From the NCBI GenBank assembly GCA_024635765.1, contig JAGXIE010000130.1, forward strand, positions 1 to 47,188: a stretch of 47,188 nucleotides of DNA, written 5' to 3'. Shown in pieces: positions 24,939 to 33,653 of this stretch. Under the pieces are notes generated by a model, which saw only the letters and a program-made list of their open reading frames with translations, ran no database searches and had not been told where the DNA came from. The stretch is from Flavobacteriaceae bacterium. GTDB taxonomy: Bacteria > Bacteroidota > Bacteroidia > Flavobacteriales > Flavobacteriaceae. How positions within the stretch are numbered: the stretch's first letter is position 1; every line of letters begins with the position of its first letter. The position numbers and the translations under genes were made by a program.

Positions 24939-25793
24939 TTGAAAACTGTAAAAATAGGAGGAGTTCCAGAGCATTTTAATCATGCATGGTACTTAACTCT
25001 TAAAAACGGCGAATACAAAGCAAAAGGCATCAATTTACGTTGGGAGGACTTTCCTGGAGGCACTGGCCAAATGACGCAAGCATTGAGAATTGGTGATATC
25101 GATATGGCTGTCATACTAACTGAAGGGATCATAAAAGATATTATCGAAGGCAATCCAAGCAAAATTGTGCAAACGTTTGTGCAGTCGCCATTAATTTGGG
25201 GAATTCACGTATCACATCATTCCCAATTCGAAACAATTGCAGATTTAAAAGGACAGCGCGCAGCTATTAGCCGTTTTGGTTCGGGTTCTCATTTAATGGC
25301 ATATATCAATGCAGAAAATAATCATTGGAATCTTGATAAAGATCTAAAATTTGAAGTTATACAAGATTTGGACGGAGCAGTAAAAGCTTTAACTAATGGT
25401 GGTGCTGATTATTTTATGTGGGAACGATTCATGACTAAACCTCTTGTGGACGATGGGATATTTCGATGTATAAACACCTTGCCTACTCCTTGGCCTTGCT
25501 TTGTTGTAGCTGTAAGGGATGAGTTTTTAGAATCTAACGAAGGTGATGTAAAGGAGATTTTAGACATCATCAATAACACAACAACGGAATTTAAGAATAT
25601 ACCAAGTATCGACAAGACCATTGCAAACAGATATGGTCAAAAACTTGAGGATGTCCAAGAATGGTTGTCATTGACAGAATGGTCACAAGAAATTTTAGAT
25701 GAAAATGCAGTTCAAAAAATTCAGGATGAATTGTGGGAACTCAACATTATAACGAAAAGAAAACCTTACAATCAAATAGTTAAAAAATTATAG
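24939..25793 (+). CDS. Cytoplasmic substrate-binding-protein homologue (NMT1/SsuA-like, Ca3427 type)
   Basis: A 284-residue protein with the type II periplasmic-binding-protein fold: KTVKIGGVPEHFNHAWYLTLKNG, EDFPGGTGQMTQALRIGDIDMAVILTEG, LKGQRAAISRFGSGSHLMA, NGGADYFMWERF. It has no signal peptide or lipobox and no ABC transporter partners nearby, so it is expected to stay in the cytosol. It resembles the stand-alone, leaderless group that includes eukaryotic Ca3427-like proteins; ligand and function are unknown. The start is TTG at 24939, because no ATG precedes the conserved MKTVKIGG. It follows the phosphorylase by 63 bp on the same strand. Confidence 0.85.
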   Translation: MKTVKIGGVPEHFNHAWYLTLKNGEYKAKGINLRWEDFPGGTGQMTQALRIGDIDMAVILTEGIIKDIIEGNPSKIVQTFVQSPLIWGIHVSHHSQFETIADLKGQRAAISRFGSGSHLMAYINAENNHWNLDKDLKFEVIQDLDGAVKALTNGGADYFMWERFMTKPLVDDGIFRCINTLPTPWPCFVVAVRDEFLESNEGDVKEILDIINNTTTEFKNIPSIDKTIANRYGQKLEDVQEWLSLTEWSQEILDENAVQKIQDELWELNIITKRKPYNQIVKKL

Positions 25794-25864
25794 GTTTTTA
25801 GTGTTAAAGTTTAACAATACTTTAAGTTTTAGGCGCTTGATGTGCTTTTTTCCAAAAAAATAAT

Positions 25865-25872
25865 TACATTTG
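25865..25872 (+). promoter_or_regulatory. Candidate -7 element (TACATTTG) of the 72-aa gene
   Basis: Exact TAnnTTTG, 46 bp before the ATG of the small membrane-protein gene. A TTG lies 25 bp further upstream, slightly beyond the usual spacing. It supports the small ORF being a real gene. Confidence 0.45.
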
Positions 25873-25918
25873 TTAGACCAGATTGTCAAATTCCTAACTT
25901 GACATTAACCTGACTGCT

Positions 25919-26137
25919 ATGATAATGATAATTACTCTGACACTTTCTTTTTTAGTTGCGTTAAATTTTTTTCTATTGTTCTTCAGTTGCAATAAATCAT
26001 CCAAAAAAGAGATTGTAAATAAAACTCAAGTTAGAGAAAGCATTATTGCAAGAAAATATGTCACTGGGAAACTGTCTAATTCTCATTTAGTTACCAATCA
26101 ATTGCCTTCAGCCCAACTTGCTCCAACTGGGAGTTAG
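25919..26137 (+). CDS. Small membrane protein of unknown function ending QLAPTGS
   Basis: A 72-residue product with an N-terminal hydrophobic helix (MIMIITLTLSFLVALNFFLLFFSC) and a polar tail (NKSSKKEIVNKTQVRESIIARKY...QLPSAQLAPTGS). The cysteine after LLFFS resembles a lipobox, so it may be a small lipoprotein, or an inner-membrane protein with one helix. It has an upstream TACATTTG, and its 3' end overlaps the last 47 bp of ung in antisense, which constrains both sequences. I believe similar small proteins with an APTGS end occur in other Flavobacteriaceae, but cannot verify this here. Confidence 0.6.
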   Translation: MIMIITLTLSFLVALNFFLLFFSCNKSSKKEIVNKTQVRESIIARKYVTGKLSNSHLVTNQLPSAQLAPTGS

Positions 26138-26756
26138 TCTTACTAAAATGCTTATTTCCGAACCAATAGCCTCTATTTGCACTTAATGGCGAAGGATGTC
26201 CTGAGGTTAATATACGATGTTTGGTGGCATCAATCAGTTTTGCTTTTTGTTTAGCAAAACCTCCCCAAAGTAAAAACACAACCTTGTCCTTTTCATCACT
26301 GATAGTCTTAATCACTAAATCAGTAAACACTTCCCAGCCTTTATTTTGATGGCTCGCAGCTTGATTGGCACGTACTGTCAATGTTGCATTTAAAAGTAAT
26401 ACCCCTTGATTTGCCCAACGTTCTAAGTTACCAGATTTTGGATATTGAATGCCTAAATCTGCTTCCATTTCTTTAAAAATATTCATCAACGAAGGCGGAT
26501 GGGCAATGTCATCATTCACAGAAAAGCACAACCCATTCGCTTGACCATCACCATGATAAGGATCCTGACCAATAATAACTACTTTCAACATATCAAATGG
26601 GCACCAATCAAAAGCAGCAAATATTTGTTTTCCGGGAGGATAACAGCTATAAGTTTGATATTCTTCTTTTACAAATTCTGTTAATTCTTTAAAATACGGC
26701 TTATCAAATTCTTCTTGCAAGTATGGCTTCCAACTTTTATGTATATCGACGTTCAT
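26091..26756 (-). CDS. ung: Uracil-DNA glycosylase, family 1
   Basis: Removes uracil from DNA to start base-excision repair. With the ATG at 26756 the protein is 221 residues (MNVDIHKSWKPYLQEEFDKP), the usual size; the track's start at 26816 would add a hydrophobic 20-residue lead without homology sense and would run into the divergent yfcC start. Catalytic motif GQDPYH is at 63-68 (Asp65 activates water), LLNATLTVRA is near 120, and the DNA-inserting loop HPSPLS is near 185. Its 3' end overlaps the 72-aa gene. Confidence 0.95.
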   Translation of the reverse strand: MNVDIHKSWKPYLQEEFDKPYFKELTEFVKEEYQTYSCYPPGKQIFAAFDWCPFDMLKVVIIGQDPYHGDGQANGLCFSVNDDIAHPPSLMNIFKEMEADLGIQYPKSGNLERWANQGVLLLNATLTVRANQAASHQNKGWEVFTDLVIKTISDEKDKVVFLLWGGFAKQKAKLIDATKHRILTSGHPSPLSANRGYWFGNKHFSKTNSQLEQVGLKAIDW

Positions 26757-26816
26757 TTTTACGATTCTAATTAAATTCCAAATTAATACTATCTTTAGAC
26801 ATATAAAACCAACCAA

Positions 26817-28313
26817 TTGAAAAAATTCAAATTTCCGACTGCACAGACAGTCCTTATAATCATTTGTGCATTTGTGGCAATTCTCACATGGTTGATTCCA
26901 GCAGGAAAGTATAACACTTTAACCTATCAAAATAAAGATAACAGTTTCTCTATCATGGAGACTTCTGGCACTAAAAATCTTCCAGCCACACAAAAATCTT
27001 TGGATGAACTTAAAATTAAAATTCCTATTGATAAGTTTACGGATGGAAGCATTTGGAAACCTGTATCAATTCCTAATACCTACAAGCGAGTTGATGCAAA
27101 TCCGCAGGGTTTGGCTGAATTTATACAGTCGCCAATAAAAGGTGTTATCGAAGCAGCCGATATTATTTTTCTAGTGTTAATTATTGGAGGCCTCATTGGA
27201 ATTATGAACTTAACTGGAGCCTTTGATGCTGGGATTGCTTGGTTAGCTATTGCTCTTAAAGGGAACGAATATATTCTCATTATCCTAGTAACACTATTGG
27301 TTGCTTTAGGAGGTACAACTTTTGGGCTTTCCGAGGAAACCATTGCCTTCTACCCTATTTTGATTCCTGTTTTCTTGGCAGCCAAATATGATGCAATGGT
27401 AGCATTAGCCTCAATTTATATTGGTTCCACTATCGGATTTATGATGTCGACAGTAAATCCGTTTTGTACAATTATAGCATCTGATGCAGCAGGAATCAAT
27501 TGGACAGATGGTCTCAATGGGCGTATTGTTATGTTCGTGTTGGGCCTCATCATATGTATTTTATATATTTTGCGATATGCGAAGCGTATCAAAAATGATC
27601 CCACAAAGTCAATCATTTATGATCAAAAAGAAGACATTGAAAATGCATTTAAACATAACGTTGATACTAGTGATTTAGAACTTACTTGGAGATTAAGGCT
27701 TATTTTATTTTTATTTGCAATGGCTTTCGTTATCATGATTTATGGTGTGTCTCAACTAGATTGGTGGTTTATAGAGATGACCTCAGTGTTTTTGGCGGCT
27801 GCCATTCTTATTGGTTTTATCGCAAAAATTAATGAAGTTAAATTTGTAGATGCATTTGTTAAAGGCGCAAATGAATTGTTGGGAGTGGCATTTATTATTG
27901 GTATAGCTCGTGGGGTAACAATTCTTATGAACGATGGAATGATTAGTGACACTATTCTATTTTATGCAAGCAATGTTACTGAAGGAATGAATAAGGGTGT
28001 GTTCATTAACTCAATGTTCTATATCTATTCAGGTTTGTCGTTCTTTATTCCATCATCCTCTGGCATGGCTGTTTTAACAATGCCTATCATGTCACCTTTA
28101 GCAGATACCGTTGGAATTGGTCGGGAGATGATTGTGAATGCCTATCAATTTGGAATGGGTTTATTTTCTTTTGTTAATCCCACAGGACTCATTCTAGCAT
28201 CATTAGCGATTGTAAAAGTTAGGTTTGATAGATGGCTAAAATTTGTAATGCCTCTCGTTATTATTCTTGCAATATTCACAATGATCGTTTTGACTATATC
28301 TGTCTATTTATAG
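26817..28313 (+). CDS. yfcC: YfcC-family (AbgT/ion-transporter superfamily-like) membrane transporter
   Basis: A 498-residue protein with about 12 hydrophobic segments and the features of the YfcC/ArcD-like C4-dicarboxylate or amino-acid carrier family: an N-terminal LTWLIPAGKY start and conserved segments GGTTFGLSEETIAFYPILIPVFLAAKYD, STVNPFCTIIASDAAGI and FFIPSSSGMAVLTMPIMSPLAD. Substrate could be a basic amino acid or dicarboxylate; the sequence does not decide. The start is TTG at 26817 (KKFKFPTAQTVLI), the only sensible start in the 60-bp gap to ung. Confidence 0.88.
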   Translation: MKKFKFPTAQTVLIIICAFVAILTWLIPAGKYNTLTYQNKDNSFSIMETSGTKNLPATQKSLDELKIKIPIDKFTDGSIWKPVSIPNTYKRVDANPQGLAEFIQSPIKGVIEAADIIFLVLIIGGLIGIMNLTGAFDAGIAWLAIALKGNEYILIILVTLLVALGGTTFGLSEETIAFYPILIPVFLAAKYDAMVALASIYIGSTIGFMMSTVNPFCTIIASDAAGINWTDGLNGRIVMFVLGLIICILYILRYAKRIKNDPTKSIIYDQKEDIENAFKHNVDTSDLELTWRLRLILFLFAMAFVIMIYGVSQLDWWFIEMTSVFLAAAILIGFIAKINEVKFVDAFVKGANELLGVAFIIGIARGVTILMNDGMISDTILFYASNVTEGMNKGVFINSMFYIYSGLSFFIPSSSGMAVLTMPIMSPLADTVGIGREMIVNAYQFGMGLFSFVNPTGLILASLAIVKVRFDRWLKFVMPLVIILAIFTMIVLTISVYL

Positions 28314-28316
28314 AGA

Positions 28317-28345
28317 TTGATACTCCTTAAATTTCCCTAAATTTG
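28317..28345 (+). promoter_or_regulatory. Promoter of mutS2
   Basis: TTG at 28317-28319 and TAAATTTG at 28338-28345 are 18 bp apart, an ideal Bacteroidota -33/-7 pair. Transcription would start near 28350, giving a leader of about 20 nt to the ATG at 28372. This is the best-formed promoter in the window. Confidence 0.65.
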
Positions 28346-28371
28346 TCTTTTGAACGCCATTTAAGAGAAGA

Positions 28372-30537
28372 ATGATCCACATTCACGAAAAGACATTACA
28401 AGACATAGAATTCCATAAAGTGTTGCAACAGGTTTCTGAATACTGCATCACAGCATTAGGTGCAGAAAACACCCTGTCAATTTATCCTTTTTCGTCAAAG
28501 GAAGCTGTTCTGAATGCCTTGCACTATACAAATGAATATCTGGCCTCTTTCGCAAATGACAACCGAATTCCCAATCATGGTTTTGAACCTATTACAAGAG
28601 AACTTCAATATTTAAAAATAGATAATTCGGTTTTAGAAACATCAAGTTTCAAAAAGATAGCTGCAATGTCATTAACATGTAGTGATATTATTCTTTTCTT
28701 GAAAAAGTTTGAAGACTATTATCCACAACTATATCAATTTTCGTCTGAGATTGAAGTATCAAAAGCAATCGTTGAAAAAATTGATGCCGTTATCGACAGA
28801 TTCGGCGATGTCAAGGACAACGCAACTGACGCTTTATTCCGGTTACGGCAGGACATTAATTCCGTAAAGGGCAAAATCAATCAAAGTTTCACATCGGCAC
28901 TTAACACCTATAACTCGCTTGAATACCTAGATGATATTCGAGAATCGGTTATGGACAATAAACGAGTATTGGCTGTAAAGGCCATGTATCGAAGGAAAGT
29001 CAAAGGTGCTATTTTGGGTGGTAGCAAAACAGGCAGTATCGTTTATATTGAACCAGAAACCACGTTCAGATATACAAGGGAATTGAATAATTTGGAGTTT
29101 GACGAGCAAGAAGAAGTCAAACGCATCTTAAAACAATTGACGGAATTCATCCGCCCGTTCGCTTCGCTGTTGAATGAATATCAATCATTTCTTACTGCAA
29201 TAGATGTCATTTCTGCAAAAGCTAAGTATGCGAATGAGATAAAGGCTATTTTGCCCGATATCAATCAGGAAAAACATATCTACTTGAAGGATGCATATCA
29301 TCCGTTATTATTGATTTCAAATCAGAAGAAAAAGATAAAAACATTTGCGCAGTCGATTGAACTAACGCCAGAAAACAGAATTATCGTTATTTCTGGACCG
29401 AATGCTGGCGGTAAAAGCATCACATTGAAAACAGTTGGCTTGCTTCAGGTAATGATTCAAAGTGGCTTTTTAATTCCTGTGCATGAACGTAGTACAATTT
29501 GTTTATTTGATCGTATTTTGAGTGATATTGGTGATAACCAATCAATTGAAAATCATTTGAGCACCTATAGTTATCGCTTAAAGCAAATGAATTATTTCTT
29601 AAAAAAATGCAATAAAAACACATTGTTTTTAATTGATGAATTCGGAACAGGAAGTGACCCAGAACTTGGAGGCGCTTTGGCAGAAACATTTTTAGAAGAA
29701 TTTTATCATCGTGAAGCATATGGCATTATCACAACCCATTACTCTAATTTGAAGATCCTTGCGAATGAATTGCCATACATGCAAAATGCCAATATGATGT
29801 TTGATGAAAAGAGTTTGGAGCCAATATACAAGTTGGCTTTGGGACAAGCAGGAAGCTCATTCACTTTTGAAGTTGCACAAAAAAACGGAATACCATACAG
29901 TTTAATCAATCGTGCAAAGAAGAAGATTGAACGAGGAAAAGTGAGATTTGATGCTACGATTGCTAAACTTCAAAAAGAACGTTCTAAACTAGAAAAGACT
30001 GAACAATCACTTAAAATCAATGAACGGAAAACCCAATCGGAAGCTGAAAAATTAGAAGAGATCAATGCCAAAATTCAGAAGAAACTGGAGAGCTATCAAG
30101 AGTTGTACGATAGCAATCAACGTTTGATTTATCTAGGGCAAAAGCTCAATGATTTGTCTGAAAAATATTTTGACACTAAAAAGAAGCGTGAATTGATGGA
30201 TGAACTTTTCAAATTGGTCCAAATTGAAAATTCCAAACGGAAAAAAGTATCTGTCAAACAAAAACAGGCTCAAAAAGCAAAGGAGAAAAAGGTCATCCAA
30301 GAAGCAGAAAAAACAGTCGAAGTCATTCGTAAGAAAAAGAAAGCTGCGAAGAAGAATATTGAATCAGTTCCGAAACCCTTACCGATTTTTAAAGTTGGTG
30401 ATAGAGTTCGTTTACAAGATGGAAGAGCTGTAGGAAGCATTGATAAGCTCGAAAAAAATAAAGCTGTTATTAATTATGGTATTTTTACGACTAACGTCAG
30501 TGTAGAACAGCTGGAACTCGTTGAATCCGTAAAATGA
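28372..30537 (+). CDS. mutS2: MutS2-type ATPase without the C-terminal Smr nuclease domain
   Basis: A 721-residue MutS-family ATPase. The central core and ATPase are clear: Walker A GPNAGGKSITLKTVGLL (about 342-358), DIGDNQSIENHLSTYS, Walker B LFLIDEFGTGSDPELGG (about 420) and THYSNLK. A long coiled coil rich in Lys/Glu follows (about 510-660), then a small beta module (FKVGDRVRLQDGRAVGSIDKLEKNKAVINYG) where canonical MutS2 continues into the Smr nuclease. Here the gene stops right after it, so DNA nicking is probably lost. MutS2 acts on branched DNA and, in some bacteria, on stalled ribosomes. The stop overlaps the following DCC gene by 4 bp. Confidence 0.92.
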   Translation: MIHIHEKTLQDIEFHKVLQQVSEYCITALGAENTLSIYPFSSKEAVLNALHYTNEYLASFANDNRIPNHGFEPITRELQYLKIDNSVLETSSFKKIAAMSLTCSDIILFLKKFEDYYPQLYQFSSEIEVSKAIVEKIDAVIDRFGDVKDNATDALFRLRQDINSVKGKINQSFTSALNTYNSLEYLDDIRESVMDNKRVLAVKAMYRRKVKGAILGGSKTGSIVYIEPETTFRYTRELNNLEFDEQEEVKRILKQLTEFIRPFASLLNEYQSFLTAIDVISAKAKYANEIKAILPDINQEKHIYLKDAYHPLLLISNQKKKIKTFAQSIELTPENRIIVISGPNAGGKSITLKTVGLLQVMIQSGFLIPVHERSTICLFDRILSDIGDNQSIENHLSTYSYRLKQMNYFLKKCNKNTLFLIDEFGTGSDPELGGALAETFLEEFYHREAYGIITTHYSNLKILANELPYMQNANMMFDEKSLEPIYKLALGQAGSSFTFEVAQKNGIPYSLINRAKKKIERGKVRFDATIAKLQKERSKLEKTEQSLKINERKTQSEAEKLEEINAKIQKKLESYQELYDSNQRLIYLGQKLNDLSEKYFDTKKKRELMDELFKLVQIENSKRKKVSVKQKQAQKAKEKKVIQEAEKTVEVIRKKKKAAKKNIESVPKPLPIFKVGDRVRLQDGRAVGSIDKLEKNKAVINYGIFTTNVSVEQLELVESVK

Positions 30538-30947
30538 AGGAATTACCTAAAAATAAAAAATTGATTCTCTTTGATGGTGTTTGCAACCTTTGTGATGCCT
30601 CGGTGCAGTATATTATAAAACATGATAAGAATGATTTATTTCGATACGCAGCCCTACAAAGTGATATTGGACAAAAAGTAATTGAAGAATTCAGTATAAA
30701 CACTGATAAAACAGATTCAGTCTTACTTTACTCTGAGGAAAACGGTATTTCATATAAATCTACAGCTGCCTTAAAAATCGCCTCTAAATTAGGATTTCCT
30801 ATAAACTTGATGAGTGTCTTCCTCGTTGTTCCTACATTTATCAGAAACTGGGTTTATGATTACATTGCCAAAAATCGTTATAAGTGGTATGGCAAGAAAG
30901 ACGAATGCATGATTCCTACTCCAGAATTGAAATCAAAATTTCTTTAA
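30534..30947 (+). CDS. DCC-family thiol-disulfide oxidoreductase-like protein
   Basis: A 137-residue protein with the family signature LILFDGVCNLCDASVQYI (D-G-x-C-x-x-C, about residues 11-28) and the downstream FRYAALQSDIGQKVI and NRYKWYGKKDECMIPTPE segments. The name-giving DCC motif suggests thiol chemistry, though biochemical evidence for the family is slight. Its ATG overlaps the mutS2 stop (ATGA), so it is expressed with mutS2. Confidence 0.9.
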   Translation: MKELPKNKKLILFDGVCNLCDASVQYIIKHDKNDLFRYAALQSDIGQKVIEEFSINTDKTDSVLLYSEENGISYKSTAALKIASKLGFPINLMSVFLVVPTFIRNWVYDYIAKNRYKWYGKKDECMIPTPELKSKFL

Positions 30948-30966
30948 TAGTTTCCCTAAAAGACAT

Positions 30967-31000
30967 AAAAAAGCCCTCATTTGGGGATCAGGGCTTTTCT
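30967..31000. terminator. Bidirectional terminator after the mutS2-DCC operon
   Basis: AAAAGCCCT (30969-30977) pairs with AGGGCTTTT (30990-30998) around a 12-nt loop. On plus it ends the mutS2-DCC transcript; on minus it is followed by an even better T-run (six T) and could end transcripts coming from the sulfurtransferase operon about 300 nt upstream. Confidence 0.75.
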
Positions 31001-31295
31001 AACAATTTAACAACAACTTAAAACTAATTTAACTAATACAAAAAAACTCAAATTTATGAATTGATTTATAGCACATTATTTTGATAGTATAAATGTATAT
31101 AAAGTATTGATTTTGAGATAATAAACTCGATGAAAACCTTAAAATAATTGTTAAAAATGCCAGAATTGTAAAAAACATCTGTGAGTTACAATATTTTAAC
31201 ATATTGAAAAATAGACAGTTATAATTTAATTAATTTAAATTACATCTTCACAAATGAATTTGAAAAAGGAATTGTCAAGTTTTGAAGCTTTTATT
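31001..31295. other. AT-rich intergenic region without recognisable content
   Basis: Nearly 300 bp between the terminator and the stop of the minus-strand sulfurtransferase. I see no ORF, promoter match or stable hairpin apart from short AT palindromes such as CAATAT-N6-ATATTG. Confidence 0.5.
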
Positions 31296-32120
31296 TTACG
31301 AAGAAGTCAAACTACCCCATTCAGTCCAAGATCCATCATATACAGAAATGGTTTGGTAGCCGGAAATTTCAGCTGCTAATGCTAATACACAAGCCGTAAT
31401 TCCAGAGCCGCATGAAAAAGTGATTTGATCGTTAGGTTTTGCGAAATTGCTAAATATGGTTTTTAATTCTTTCACTGGTTTTAAAGACGATTCTACCAAG
31501 ACTTCTTCAAAAGGCAAATTAACAGAATTCGGAATTTTCCCTCTTCTCAATCCTTCCCTCGGTTCATCGACTAAACTTTTAAAGCGCTGTTCAGAACGTG
31601 CATCAATAATTAGATGAGAATTATCTTGAGATTCAGATTTGACATCTTCAAAAAATTTCATAAGTTTTTTATTTTCCAAACCTATAAAATCTCCTTTTTT
31701 GCCTTGATAGGGTCGATAAAGTTCAGTGTCTAAATTTGCTTTCTTCCATTCAGGAAGTCCTCCGTCTAACACGGCAACATTATTGTGACCAAACGCTTTG
31801 AAAAGCCACCAAGCTCTGGCACTTGAATAGATGCCTTTGTCATCATAAACTACAATGGCACTGTCTTTATTTATACCGAGTAATTGCGCCTCTTCTGTAA
31901 ATTGCGCTTCTGATGGAAATGTATTGGGAAAAGGTGAAGAAAGGTCGCTAAATTTTGTCTTAAGATCAAAAAAACGAGTATTTGGAATTAATTCTTCTCC
32001 GGATATTTCATTGGATGGATCGGTCACTTTTGGAATACTCGCATTTAGAACCACAAGATTAGGTACCGCTAAATTATTCTTTAGCCAATCAATAGATACG
32101 ACTGAACTTTTTAATTTCAA
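31296..32120 (-). CDS. sseA: Two-domain sulfurtransferase (rhodanese / 3-mercaptopyruvate sulfurtransferase)
   Basis: A 274-residue tandem rhodanese. The inactive N-terminal domain includes IVVYDDKGIYSSARAWWLFKAFGHNNVAVLDGGLPEWK; the C-terminal domain carries the active-site cysteine in FSCGSGITACVLALA (near residue 236). CGSGxTAC is the loop typical of mercaptopyruvate sulfurtransferase rather than thiosulfate rhodanese (CRxGxx). It would move sulfur from 3-mercaptopyruvate to a thiol acceptor. It lies 10 bp after the symporter and is probably in the aroC operon. Confidence 0.93.
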   Translation of the reverse strand: MKLKSSVVSIDWLKNNLAVPNLVVLNASIPKVTDPSNEISGEELIPNTRFFDLKTKFSDLSSPFPNTFPSEAQFTEEAQLLGINKDSAIVVYDDKGIYSSARAWWLFKAFGHNNVAVLDGGLPEWKKANLDTELYRPYQGKKGDFIGLENKKLMKFFEDVKSESQDNSHLIIDARSEQRFKSLVDEPREGLRRGKIPNSVNLPFEEVLVESSLKPVKELKTIFSNFAKPNDQITFSCGSGITACVLALAAEISGYQTISVYDGSWTEWGSLTSS

Positions 32121-32130
32121 ATTATAATAA

Positions 32131-33576
32131 TTAAGAATCTAAATCAAATGTCTCTGTAGGATCTTTATCACCATGATAATCCAGCATGTTCTCGCCATCC
32201 GCTATTATAGAGCAAACTGTGGCATCTCCAGTGACGTTAACCACAGTCCTAAACATGTCCAAAATACGATCTACGGGAAAGATAATGGCAATCCAAGCAG
32301 GATTCAACCCAACAGAATCGAGAACAATAATGAGCATCACCAATCCAGCACTTGGCACTGCAGCAGATCCGATAGAAGCAAGAGTTGTTGTCAAAACTAT
32401 AGTCAATTGCTGTCCAATGGTCAAATCAATCATGTGTAATTGTGCGAGAAAAATAACGGCAACTGCTTGATACAAACTGGTTCCATCCATATTTACGGTA
32501 GCCCCAATAGGTAGTACAAAACTGCTTACTTTTTTATTGACTCCAAGATTTTGTTCCACACATTCCATAGTCACTGGAAGTGTTGCGGCACTACTCGACG
32601 TAGAAAATGCCAAGGTCTGTGCCGGACTCATCGCCTTAAAAAACCCTGCATAAGGTATTTTTTTGACGAAGGTTTTTAGAATCGCGGGGTAAGTAATAAA
32701 AATCATAATCATTAAACCAACAAAAACCGTTAGAGAATACCAACTTAAGCCTTTGAAAATTTCGACCACTTTACCTATGTCATCGCCTGCCATTTTACTC
32801 ACTACACCAGCCAAAAGTGCGAACACAAAGAATGGTGCTGCTTGCATCACAATATCCACCATTTTTAAGAACACTTCATTTATACTGTCCACCAGATTAA
32901 TAACAGGCTGGGCTTTATCTGTAGGGATAAACAAGAGGCATATACCAAAAAAAATGGCAAAAAAGATGATTTGCAACATCAACCCATTATTAGAAAGAGA
33001 ATAGAAAAAATTGTCCGGAACAATATCAACCAGAGGCTGCAAAGGTGAAGCATCTTTTTGTTTACTTGCTTTTTCGAGCTTATCAGACACAGAAGCTTCT
33101 TTCAATTCGCTTTTTGTTAAATCGGATATCTCTTGTGCTCTTTGCATAAATTCTGGATCCTGCAAATAGTTAATACCATCTTTAATTTGATACCCTTGTG
33201 ATGAAGCCCAAATTTCATAACTGATACGGTTGTCAATGCGGCTTTGCGTATCAATAAGCTTTCCTGGTTTAATTGTATTTACCAAAAGCAATCCTAGAGA
33301 AATAGCCAATACTGTCGTTAGAAGGTAAATCAGTAAGGTCTTCCCTCCCATGCGTCCCAAACTTGCGGGATCTCCAATATTAGCCACACCACTAATGATC
33401 GAAAATAACACCAATGGCACTGCAATCAATTTCAGTAAGTTTATAAAAATTGTACCAAAAGGATCAATCCAGTTGATTGTGAATTCGCTCCATCCCAATG
33501 AACTCGATAGAAGCGCCCAAATGACTCCGAGCGTCATTCCTATTAAGATTTTCCAGTGAAGTGCTAGTTTTTTCAT
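32131..33576 (-). CDS. Dicarboxylate/amino-acid:cation symporter (DAACS family)
   Basis: A 481-residue glutamate-transporter-type carrier with eight membrane helices plus two hairpins. HP1 contains AFSTSSSAATLPVTMECVEQNLGV; helix 7 contains PIGATVNMDGTSLYQAV, which binds sodium and substrate; HP2 and helix 8 follow with SAAVPSAGLVMLIIVLDSVG and DRILDMFRTVVNVTGDA. About 90 residues after helix 3 form a hydrophilic insert (SRIDNRISYEIWASSQG...KASKQKDASPLQ) longer than in E. coli GltP or DctA. Substrate could be glutamate, aspartate or a dicarboxylate. A REP-like hairpin abuts the start codon. Confidence 0.93.
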   Translation of the reverse strand: MKKLALHWKILIGMTLGVIWALLSSSLGWSEFTINWIDPFGTIFINLLKLIAVPLVLFSIISGVANIGDPASLGRMGGKTLLIYLLTTVLAISLGLLLVNTIKPGKLIDTQSRIDNRISYEIWASSQGYQIKDGINYLQDPEFMQRAQEISDLTKSELKEASVSDKLEKASKQKDASPLQPLVDIVPDNFFYSLSNNGLMLQIIFFAIFFGICLLFIPTDKAQPVINLVDSINEVFLKMVDIVMQAAPFFVFALLAGVVSKMAGDDIGKVVEIFKGLSWYSLTVFVGLMIMIFITYPAILKTFVKKIPYAGFFKAMSPAQTLAFSTSSSAATLPVTMECVEQNLGVNKKVSSFVLPIGATVNMDGTSLYQAVAVIFLAQLHMIDLTIGQQLTIVLTTTLASIGSAAVPSAGLVMLIIVLDSVGLNPAWIAIIFPVDRILDMFRTVVNVTGDATVCSIIADGENMLDYHGDKDPTETFDLDS

Positions 33577-33583
33577 AGGCCCA

Positions 33584-33603
33584 ATTCCTGCGTAGACAGG
33601 AAT
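33584..33603. repeat. REP-like palindrome immediately upstream of the symporter start codon
   Basis: ATTCCTG (33584-33590) and CAGGAAT (33597-33603) form a perfect 7-bp stem with a 6-nt loop, ending 8 bp before the symporter ATG (33576). The minus-strand sequence ATTCCTGTCTACGCAGGAAT resembles dispersed short palindromes seen in many bacterial genomes; no second copy is evident here, though the 3' end of aroC holds a similar CTCCTGTCTTCGGAG. Confidence 0.5.
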
Positions 33604-33653
33604 CTTATTTTTTATAGTTAGAATTAATTTTCGAAAACATTAAGTTTCAAGTT

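Noticed and set aside
30969-30998. Riboswitch or attenuator
   Set aside because: A simple hairpin with T-runs between convergent operons; a terminator explains it fully.
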